A stretch of 6,575 nucleotides of DNA from Actinomycetota bacterium (lineage in GTDB: Bacteria; Actinomycetota; Humimicrobiia; Humimicrobiales; Humimicrobiaceae). Each line of letters begins with the position of its first letter. Position 1 is the first letter of the stretch. Shown here piece after piece: positions 1 through 4,767 of the stretch. The stretch is from the NCBI GenBank assembly GCA_023488645.1, contig JAMDDL010000011.1, positions 1 through 6,575 on the forward strand. Direction: 5' to 3'. A program made the translations under genes and the position numbers. The notes beneath the pieces were generated by a model. The model did no database searches. It was given only the letters and a program-made list of their open reading frames with translations, and was not told where the DNA came from.

Positions 1-227
1 GACTCAATAATACCTCTGATAACACAATAATCACTTTCCCATTTAATTAAGTCATTTTGAGCAGCAAGTCTGTGTGATTTACCGTTTGCAAGATAAAATA
101 CTGATTCCAGAAGATTTGTCTTGCCGGCTCCGTTATCACCAAGAAACAAGATCAACCCGCAGTTTAAATCAAGGTTAATGTTGCAGAAGTTCCTGAAATT
201 TTTTAGTTCCAGATGTTTTAAAAACAT
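1..227 (-). CDS. recF: DNA replication and repair protein RecF, N-terminal part (runs off the window)
   Basis: The first 75 residues of an ATP-binding SMC/ABC-like protein can be read from an ATG at 225-227 to the left window edge. RecF binds gapped DNA next to double-stranded regions and, with RecO and RecR, loads RecA in the cytoplasm. Visible hallmarks are the opening LELKNFRNF (residues 6-14), the Walker A loop GDNGAGKTN (30-38) followed by LLES, and the RecF-typical segment NGKSHR (48-53). Family members are about 360 residues long, so only about a fifth is present; Walker B and the signature motif lie outside. No Shine-Dalgarno site precedes the ATG, but an in-frame stop (TAA) lies four codons upstream, so the start cannot lie much earlier. 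It lies downstream of the fmdB-like gene on the same strand, 132 bases away. The usual neighbour dnaN is not seen here. Confidence 0.9.
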   Translation of the reverse strand, partial: MFLKHLELKNFRNFCNINLDLNCGLILFLGDNGAGKTNLLESVFYLANGKSHRLAAQNDLIKWESDYCVIRGIIE

Positions 228-359
228 TTTTAATATATTTTAGCATATTCAAAAACTACTTTCTGAAGTTCATATCTGCCATTAAAAAACTTTAAAAATT
301 TTTCGTATTTTATTTGCATTTTAATTTTAAAATTTTCATATTTAATCCTGCTTTTTCTG

Positions 360-596
360 TTATGAACATCCGCTACAGCTTGAACATGAGCCACCCGAAC
401 AGCTTTTCCCGGATGAAGATCCTGAAGCTGCATAATCACTTTGTGAAGAAGAGCTTCCGCATTTGATCGGAGTAAAAACCCTGCACATATTCATGCTCCC
501 GCATGACTTACATTTAATTTCATCAGAATTATCATTTTTTACATAATACTCTGAAACAGCTTCACAGTCATTACATTTATAGTCAACAAACTTCAA
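360..596 (-). CDS. FmdB-family small zinc-ribbon protein with Cys/Ser-rich tail
   Basis: This 78-residue protein has an N-terminal zinc ribbon: aromatic/basic start, CxxC at C8/C11, and a second CxxC at C29/C32, followed by the CRVFTPI segment (38-44) typical of FmdB-type regulators. The four cysteines should bind one zinc. FmdB proteins are named after a putative regulator of formamidase genes, but the exact role of most members is unknown. After residue 45 comes a low-complexity Gly/Ser tail with five more cysteines (C46, C66, C71, C74, C77); such tails occur in the family, and this one is unusually cysteine-rich. The start is a TTG (594-596), chosen because a strong Shine-Dalgarno site (TGAGGTGA) sits six bases upstream and no ATG gives a complete zinc ribbon. 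It is divergent from pduX. Confidence 0.85.
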   Translation of the reverse strand: MKFVDYKCNDCEAVSEYYVKNDNSDEIKCKSCGSMNMCRVFTPIKCGSSSSQSDYAASGSSSGKSCSGGSCSSCSGCS

Positions 597-602
597 TTTA
601 AA

Positions 603-610
603 TCACCTCA
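603..610 (-). promoter_or_regulatory. Strong Shine-Dalgarno site fixing the TTG start of the fmdB-like gene
   Basis: On the minus strand this reads TGAGGTGA, a near-ideal match to the 16S rRNA 3' end, six bases before TTG at 594-596. It decides the start of the zinc-ribbon gene, which has no ATG at the proper position. Confidence 0.8.
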
Positions 611-714
611 AAATTACTTATTTACAAAATCATATTAAAATTTTAAACCTTAAAGACTGTAATTCTACAAATATTTTTAATATAATCTTTTAATTTATAT
701 CCTTTACTTAAAAA

Positions 715-740
715 AAATGCAAATCAGAAATGCAAATCAG
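715..740. repeat. 13-bp perfect tandem direct repeat in the fmdB/pduX divergent gap
   Basis: The unit AAATGCAAATCAG occurs twice head to tail (715-727 and 728-740) with no mismatch. It is the only GC-containing repeat in an otherwise very AT-rich gap. It sits about 30 bases upstream of the candidate pduX -35 box, where an activator or repressor with direct-repeat sites could bind, or it may be a simple slippage duplication. The duplication is seen directly; the function is unknown. Confidence 0.6.
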
Positions 741-769
741 ATTTTACATTATCTTTAGATTTATATAAA

Positions 770-798
770 TTCATAATTAAAAATAAACCAAGTATAAT
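770..798 (+). promoter_or_regulatory. Candidate sigma-70-type promoter for pduX-cobD
   Basis: A perfect -10 box TATAAT (793-798) is preceded, after 17 bases, by TTCATA (770-775), a four-of-six match to TTGACA. Transcription would start near 805, giving a leader of about 37 bases. The gap is so AT-rich that chance matches are easy, so this is only a candidate. Confidence 0.45.
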
Positions 799-841
799 AT
801 TTAAAAAATAATTTTCATCAAATTAAATCTTTTTAATAAAT

Positions 842-1714
842 ATGTCTGATAAAAAATATACAGTTAAGGTTCCAGGAAGCTGTGGTGAGCTCTTGCAGGG
901 TATTACTAACGGTATTAATTTTCATGTAACATGTCCTGTCAAATTATTTTCCGAAATAAGTGTAAATATCATAAAAAATTCAGAAATTATTTGCGAAAAA
1001 AATTATCAGAAAGCAATAATGGCAATGAAAAAAACCCTGCAATATTTTGGAGCAGATAATTATGGCGGAGAAATAAAAATTAAATCAGAAATACCTGCCG
1101 GAAAAGGAATGGCATCAAGCACTGCAGATATTAGCGGTATCATAATTTCAACAGCATTATCTCTTAATAAAACTATAACCGAAGAAGAAACAGCAAAAAT
1201 AGCCTTGTCTATTGAACCTTCAGACGGCATAATGTTCAGGGGAATATGCTTGTTTGACCATAAATTGGGAAAAATTCATGAATATCTCGGAAATATACCG
1301 GAAAACAGAATTCTGATATTGGATTTAGGCGGAACTGTTGATACTTTAGAATTTAATAACAGAGATTTTTTACAGGAATTAAAAGAAAATGAAGATGAGA
1401 TAAATAAGGCACTTAAAATTTTAAAAGACGGAATTTCAAATAAAGACCTGCAAAAAGTTTGTGAAGCTTCTACTGCAAGTGCAATATTAAATCAAAAAAT
1501 ATTATACAAAAAGAATTTGCTTAAAATTATTGATTTCAGTCTTATTAATGGAGCTTTGGGAATAAATATAGCGCATAGCGGTACAGTTATTGGTATAATT
1601 TTTTGCAGGGATTTTAATAAAATATCAAAATTTGCAGACAAACTCCAGAAGGAATTAAATACTAAATTATATTGTTTTGAATCTGAAATTACAGGCGGCG
1701 GAGCAATTTATTAA
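842..1714 (+). CDS. pduX: L-threonine kinase, GHMP family (PduX-like)
   Basis: This cytoplasmic enzyme is expected to phosphorylate L-threonine with ATP to L-threonine O-3-phosphate, the precursor of the aminopropanol arm of cobalamin. Its 290 residues are close to the roughly 300 of characterised PduX. The N-terminus has the family signature VPGSCGELLQG (10-20). The GHMP ATP-binding loop is PAGKGMASSTAD (85-96), a version of PxxxGLGSSAA. EPSDG lies at 125-129, a third Gly/Ser segment (AHSGTVIGI) at 244-252, and the C-terminus ends in GGGAIY. The kinase fold alone could fit other GHMP kinases, but the N-terminal signature and the overlap with cobD make PduX the best call. No Shine-Dalgarno site is visible before the ATG; an in-frame stop at 824-826 limits extension. 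Its stop TAA shares a base with the cobD ATG. Confidence 0.9.
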   Translation: MSDKKYTVKVPGSCGELLQGITNGINFHVTCPVKLFSEISVNIIKNSEIICEKNYQKAIMAMKKTLQYFGADNYGGEIKIKSEIPAGKGMASSTADISGIIISTALSLNKTITEEETAKIALSIEPSDGIMFRGICLFDHKLGKIHEYLGNIPENRILILDLGGTVDTLEFNNRDFLQELKENEDEINKALKILKDGISNKDLQKVCEASTASAILNQKILYKKNLLKIIDFSLINGALGINIAHSGTVIGIIFCRDFNKISKFADKLQKELNTKLYCFESEITGGGAIY

Positions 1715-2817
1715 TGAAAAATTATGTGAATTCTTTTAAGCATGGCGGTAATATTTGGAGCAAATCGCAAGAATATGGTATTGATATTAATGAAATTATT
1801 GACTTTAGCTCCAATATAAATCCGGCCGGGTTTCCACCTCAAACAATTGAAATTATAAAGAAAAATATAAATTTGATTAATAAATATCCTGACCCGGAAT
1901 CCAGTGAATTCAAATCCAGGTTAAGTGAGATCTTAAACATTGATCCAAAAAATATACTGCCTGGTAATGGAAGTTCTGAACTTTTTTATTTAGCCGCAAG
2001 AACTGTAAGACCTGTAAAAGTCTTAATACCTGCTCCATCATTTGCTGAATATGAGCAGGCAGCAAGATCAGTGCCTGCAAGCTGTATTTTTATAAATTAT
2101 GAGAAAAAAAATCAGGAATTTAAAATTGATTTACAAAAGTTAATAAAAAAAGTCTCCAGTTCAAAACTGCTTTTTTTCTGTAACCCGAACAATCCCACAG
2201 GTTCACTGCTTGACAGGGAAGAAATTTTATTTTTAATTAAAAAATGCAGAGAAAATGACTGCTTTATCTTTATAGATGAAGCATTCATTGATTTTGTTGA
2301 TGATATCCCGGACACATCAGTAATAAAAAATATCCGAAAATTCAGCAATGCTCTGTTATTCAGGTCGTTAACCAAATTTTTTGCAATTCCCGGAATTCGC
2401 CTTGGTTACATCGTTGGAAGTAAAAACCTCATAGATAAAATAAGAGTTTGTCAGCCGGACTGGCCGCTTAATTTATTTGCTCAAATGGTTGGAAAAGAAG
2501 TTATCAGCGACATTAATTATATTTCTCAAAGCAGGCAGCTTATTAAAAAGGAAAGGGAATTCTTAGTAAACTCTCTTAAAAAGATAAAACAGCTTAAACT
2601 ATTTAAATCTGCTGCAAATTTTATTTTAATTGAAATAAGAGATAAAAACCTGAGTGCAACTTCTCTGGCAGATAAGCTTGGCAGGGATTATAAAATTTTA
2701 ATAAGAGACTGCTCCAATTTTAGAAATTTGGGAAACAATTTTTTTAGAATTGCTGTAAAAACCAGGCAGGAAAATATTTTATTAATTAACAGCTTTAAAC
2801 AAATTTTTGGAGCTTAA
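1714..2817 (+). CDS. cobD: Threonine-phosphate decarboxylase (CobD), PLP-dependent
   Basis: CobD decarboxylates L-threonine O-3-phosphate to (R)-1-aminopropan-2-ol O-phosphate, which CbiB then joins to adenosylcobyric acid. The 367-residue protein has the class I/II aminotransferase fold typical of CobD and histidinol-phosphate aminotransferases. Points favouring CobD are the opening HGGNIW (10-15) and DFSSNINPAGFP (30-41), and the late RDCSNF (331-336) followed by FRIAVKTR (344-351). PLP-site features are PGNGSSE (83-89), CNPNNPTG (156-163), DEAFIDF (188-194) and SLTKFFAIPGIRLGY (218-232), with K221 the expected Schiff-base lysine and R229 a phosphate ligand. The ATG overlaps the pduX stop by one base (TAATG), and a GGAG at 1700-1703 lies within the end of pduX, so translation is probably coupled. 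Histidinol-phosphate aminotransferase is the main alternative and is much less likely. Confidence 0.93.
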   Translation: MKNYVNSFKHGGNIWSKSQEYGIDINEIIDFSSNINPAGFPPQTIEIIKKNINLINKYPDPESSEFKSRLSEILNIDPKNILPGNGSSELFYLAARTVRPVKVLIPAPSFAEYEQAARSVPASCIFINYEKKNQEFKIDLQKLIKKVSSSKLLFFCNPNNPTGSLLDREEILFLIKKCRENDCFIFIDEAFIDFVDDIPDTSVIKNIRKFSNALLFRSLTKFFAIPGIRLGYIVGSKNLIDKIRVCQPDWPLNLFAQMVGKEVISDINYISQSRQLIKKEREFLVNSLKKIKQLKLFKSAANFILIEIRDKNLSATSLADKLGRDYKILIRDCSNFRNLGNNFFRIAVKTRQENILLINSFKQIFGA

Positions 2818-2869
2818 ATCTGTTTAATTTATAAAATTTATAAGAAATAAGAATTGTTATAAAGATTTC

Positions 2870-2915
2870 AAGTTTTATATGCGATAATATAAAAATTATT
2901 TTTAATATAAAACTT
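2870..2915. repeat. 11-bp inverted repeat in the cobD-arsC gap
   Basis: The arms AAGTTTTATAT (2870-2880) and ATATAAAACTT (2905-2915) are perfect reverse complements separated by 24 bases. The repeat encloses the candidate arsC -10 region and ends 10 bases before the arsC Shine-Dalgarno site. It could be an operator or, if transcribed, a weak A/U-rich stem. It does not resemble the common ArsR operator (ATCAA...TTGAT type). The symmetry is seen; the function is inferred. Confidence 0.5.
2880..2888 (+). promoter_or_regulatory. Candidate extended -10 promoter for arsC
   Basis: TGCGATAAT reads as an extended -10 element: TG plus one base, then GATAAT, a five-of-six match to TATAAT. No good -35 box lies 17 bases upstream, which extended -10 promoters tolerate. 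It lies inside the inverted repeat at 2870-2915. Its presence would make arsC independent of pduX-cobD, from which no terminator separates it. Confidence 0.35.
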
Positions 2916-2936
2916 AATTTAATTTAAGGAAAATCC

Positions 2937-3344
2937 ATGACAAAAAAAATTTTAATATTATGTACGGGAAATTCATGCAGAAGCCAGATGGCGGAAGGAT
3001 TTTTTAAACATTACAGAAAAGACTGGAATATTCATAGTGCGGGAATTTCCCCTAAAGGTTTAAATCCTCTTGCAGTAAAAGTAATGCTTGAAAGAGACAT
3101 TGATATTTCCGGTCAAACCTCTGACAGCATTGAAAAGTATATTAATGAAGATTTTGATTATGTAATTACTGTTTGCGACAAAGCCAGAGAATCATGTCCC
3201 GTATTTCCCAATGCAAAAGAAAGTATTCACTGGAGTTTTGAAGATCCTGCAGATGCTTACGGAAGTTATGAGGAGAAAATATCCAGATTCAGGGAAATCA
3301 GAAATCAGATTGAAGAAAAAATAATTGATTTCTTAAAAGAATAA
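2937..3344 (+). CDS. arsC: Arsenate reductase, thioredoxin-coupled (low-molecular-weight phosphatase fold)
   Basis: This 135-residue cytoplasmic enzyme should reduce arsenate to arsenite using a Cys relay regenerated by thioredoxin. The phosphatase loop CTGNSCRS (9-16) supplies nucleophile C9 in a CX5R motif with R15. C80 and C87 in CDKARESCPVF form the second and third thiols of the relay, which separate ArsC from ordinary tyrosine phosphatases. D103 in FEDPADA is the likely general acid. Length matches the pI258-type enzymes (about 131-140). A good Shine-Dalgarno site (AAGGA, 2926-2930) sits six bases before the ATG. No arsR, arsB or acr3 gene is visible in the window, so the efflux partner must be elsewhere or the gene is an orphan. 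It lies 119 bases after cobD and converges with cobA. Confidence 0.93.
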   Translation: MTKKILILCTGNSCRSQMAEGFFKHYRKDWNIHSAGISPKGLNPLAVKVMLERDIDISGQTSDSIEKYINEDFDYVITVCDKARESCPVFPNAKESIHWSFEDPADAYGSYEEKISRFREIRNQIEEKIIDFLKE

Positions 3345-3379
3345 AGAGTAATTTAAAATTATAAACATGCTTTAAAATG

Positions 3380-3428
3380 TCTGCTTCCAGTTCATAAGTC
3401 AAGCAAAAAAGCTGATTCTGGATGCGGA
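3380..3428. other. Structured hairpin between convergent arsC and cobA, function unknown
   Basis: Bases 3380-3390 (TCTGCTTCCAG) pair with 3418-3428 (CTGGATGCGGA) with one T-T mismatch and one G-U type pair. Inside, TCAAGC (3399-3404) pairs with GCTGA (3411-3415) with one bulged A, closing a loop of six A. It lies downstream of both converging genes but has no T-run after the stem on the plus strand, so it is not a standard intrinsic terminator. It could be an mRNA 3'-end stabiliser, a weak terminator or a remnant of a repeat element. Confidence 0.45.
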
Positions 3429-3458
3429 ATTTACGTACCGGACACCTTATAATTATAC

Positions 3459-3986
3459 CTATCTTTCTATTCCCTCTCTTGCTATTACTCCTTTAGTATA
3501 ATAGTGTTTAATCTCTTTCATTTCAGTTACAAGGTCAGCCATTTCCATTATTTTCGGTGCAACTTTTCTTCCTGTCAGAACAAGTTCAACTTTTTCAGGT
3601 TTTATATTAATAAGTTCTGCTACATCTTCAACCTTAAACAAATTAAAATGCATTGCTACATTAATCTCATCAAGTATGACAACATCATAACTGCCTGAAG
3701 TCAGTATCTGTTTCATTTCCTTCAAACCGTTTTTAGCCATCACGATATCTCTTTCTGAAGGCTCTTTTCTAATGAAACAACCGTTTCCATATTGTTTTAC
3801 TGTCACATTATCTTTAAATTTTTCCAGAGCTTTAATCTCATTATATTTCATACCTTTTATGAATTGGGCAATAAATACTTTCAGGCCATATCCTGATGCT
3901 CTAAGTGCTAAGCCAAGCGCAGCAGTTGTTTTTCCCTTACCATCACCTGTATAAACTTGTATGTATCCTCTTTCCAATCCTGCCAT
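3459..3986 (-). CDS. cobA: Corrinoid adenosyltransferase, BtuR/CobO/CobA type
   Basis: The enzyme transfers the adenosyl group of ATP to reduced Co(I) corrinoids in the cytoplasm, giving adenosylcobalamin or its precursors; it serves both synthesis and salvage. The 175 residues match the family length of 170-200. The N-terminus GYIQVYTGDGKGKT (7-20) carries the characteristic P-loop, followed by TAALGLALRA. A Walker B-like strand VVILDEIN spans 102-109, LTGR is at 137-140, and the conserved C-terminal part DLVTEMKEIKHYYTKG spans 151-166. The start is supported by an AAAGGAGT Shine-Dalgarno site (3991-3998) four bases upstream of the ATG at 3984-3986. The gene is preceded by a cobalamin riboswitch and a terminator, so it should be turned down when B12 is plentiful. 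It is unrelated to the methyltransferase also called CobA in other bacteria. Confidence 0.95.
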   Translation of the reverse strand: MAGLERGYIQVYTGDGKGKTTAALGLALRASGYGLKVFIAQFIKGMKYNEIKALEKFKDNVTVKQYGNGCFIRKEPSERDIVMAKNGLKEMKQILTSGSYDVVILDEINVAMHFNLFKVEDVAELINIKPEKVELVLTGRKVAPKIMEMADLVTEMKEIKHYYTKGVIAREGIER

Positions 3987-4039
3987 AAGAACTCCTTTAC
4001 TGATTTATAATTAAAATTTGTAGTGCAAAATAACCATAT

Positions 4040-4074
4040 AAAAATAAAAAACTCCCATCTTTTCAGCGGGAGTT
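4040..4074 (-). terminator. Intrinsic terminator in the cobA leader (riboswitch expression platform)
   Basis: On the minus strand a perfect 7-bp stem AACTCCC/GGGAGTT (4074-4068 with 4056-4050) has an 11-base loop and is followed directly by a T-rich run (4049-4040). It lies between the cobalamin riboswitch and the cobA start, about 60 bases upstream of the ATG, so it should stop transcription early in the ligand-bound state. A T-run also follows on the plus strand (4077-4084), so it could act in both directions. Confidence 0.82.
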
Positions 4075-4160
4075 AAGTTTTTTTAATTATTTTTGTTATC
4101 TTAATTGTCGTTTAATAGCAAGTAAGGTATCCTAATAAGTTATATTTTCCTTTCCCTATT

Positions 4161-4167
4161 AAGATGG
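4161..4167 (-). promoter_or_regulatory. Possible antiterminator segment in the cobA leader
   Basis: The minus strand reads CCATCTT, complementary over seven bases to AAGATGG in the loop and 3' arm of the terminator (4061-4055). Pairing would remove two G-C pairs from the terminator stem. This is a short match in AT-rich sequence, offered as a hypothesis. Confidence 0.3.
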
Positions 4168-4252
4168 CTTTCAATCAGGTTTTTACTATTTTCACAACAA
4201 CTACATAAAGCAAAATATGAATTCTGACAACAAAAAATTACGCCCTTTAAGC

Positions 4253-4412
4253 CGAAGAGTTGTAATAACACATCTATTTGCAGGTTTCCTGACTTACGGG
4301 ACTTTACTCTTCGCCTTCCCGGCTATTTAAAGCAAGTGGCATCTTAAAGAGCACACACCCGATTACAGTGGCGGTACCATTCCAGTTTTTCACTGGATTC
4401 CCTTTTCAAATA
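4253..4412 (-). ncRNA. Cobalamin (adenosylcobalamin-type) riboswitch upstream of cobA
   Basis: Read on the minus strand, the leader shows the conserved blocks of B12 riboswitches in order. These are AAAAGGGAATCC at the 5' side, a hairpin CCAGT/ACTGG (4396-4382), ACCGCCACTGT (around 4376-4365), ATGCCACTTG (about 4342-4333), a GCCGGGAAGGCG hairpin (4323-4312), and the B12 box AGTCAGGAAACCTGC (4294-4280). A downstream segment ACTCTTCG (4260-4253) can pair with CGAAGAGT (4313-4306). Binding of a cobalamin is expected to favour the terminator at 4040-4074 and reduce cobA transcription. The exact ends are approximate and the subclass has not been tested. Confidence 0.93.
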
Positions 4413-4453
4413 AATGAATATTTAAATTTCAAGCAAGCATAAAACACTAATTT

Positions 4454-4481
4454 AATATATCAGGAAATTAAATAATTTCAA
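4454..4481 (-). promoter_or_regulatory. Predicted sigma-70-type promoter of the cobA riboswitch leader
   Basis: The minus strand reads TTGAAA (4481-4476), a 16-base spacer, then TATATT (4459-4454), each five of six matches to the consensus. The start of transcription would be near 4447, about 35 bases before the riboswitch core, which fits its role. Confidence 0.6.
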
Positions 4482-4710
4482 CAAATAAATAAAAATATTT
4501 AAAAAGATTATAAATTAAAATATTCCGGTCATTATAGCTTCTTATGTAATGCTTTTTCTGCATGCAGGACTTTATTTAACCCATTATAAAAATAGAGCTG
4601 AAGATTCTAAAGAAAGAATCGAAAATTATCAATCTTTAAATCTAAAAAAATGTCAAAAAAAATAACTGCAATAGTAGTTCGGCATTATTTGAAATTGCAG
4701 GTACATAATA
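4482..4710. other. Gap between the cobA promoter and the transporter terminator, no confident gene
   Basis: This AT-rich stretch holds no gene I can identify. A 38-codon plus-strand reading frame (4549-4665) has a hydrophobic start (MLFLHAGLYL) and a basic/charged tail, but no Shine-Dalgarno site and no recognised family. A GATTCT/AGAATC stem (about 4604-4620) and a CTGCAAT/ATTGCAG pair (about 4666-4700) are also present. It may be degraded coding sequence or plain spacer. Confidence 0.4.
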
Positions 4711-4740
4711 AAAAAGTGACTGCAAAACAGCCACTTTTTT
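4710..4740 (-). terminator. Intrinsic terminator after the solute-binding protein gene (bidirectional form)
   Basis: A stem of nine pairs AAAAAAGTG/CACTTTTTT (4710-4718 with 4732-4740) continues, after one mismatch, into CTG/CAG (4720-4722 with 4728-4730) with loop CAAAA. On the minus strand it is followed by T-rich sequence and lies 28 bases after the stop of the binding-protein gene. The symmetric A- and T-runs would let it work in both directions. Confidence 0.85.
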
Positions 4741-4767
4741 ATTAATCAAATTAAATATTCTATATTT

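Noticed and set aside
230..439. 69-codon minus-strand frame overlapping the end of the zinc-ribbon gene
   Set aside because: Its first half is an out-of-frame reading of the fmdB-like gene and the rest is AT-driven Lys/Phe/Tyr-rich sequence with no family match or ribosome site.
715..740. CRISPR-like repeat
   Set aside because: Only two units, directly adjacent with no spacer, and only 13 bp each.
597..841. Possible second riboswitch upstream of pduX
   Set aside because: No B12 box (AGTCAGGA...CCTGC type) or other conserved aptamer block is present; the gap is AT-rich apart from the 13-bp repeat.
2112..2375. 87-codon minus-strand frame inside cobD
   Set aside because: It is a shadow of the well-supported cobD gene on the opposite strand, with no motifs of its own.
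2937..3344. Low-molecular-weight protein tyrosine phosphatase instead of arsenate reductase
   Set aside because: The additional cysteine pair C80/C87 and the overall match to ArsC favour arsenate reductase; a plain phosphatase would lack these thiols.
3504..3954. Two plus-strand frames (64 and 60 codons) opposite cobA
   Set aside because: Both are antisense shadows of cobA, which carries a full set of family motifs.
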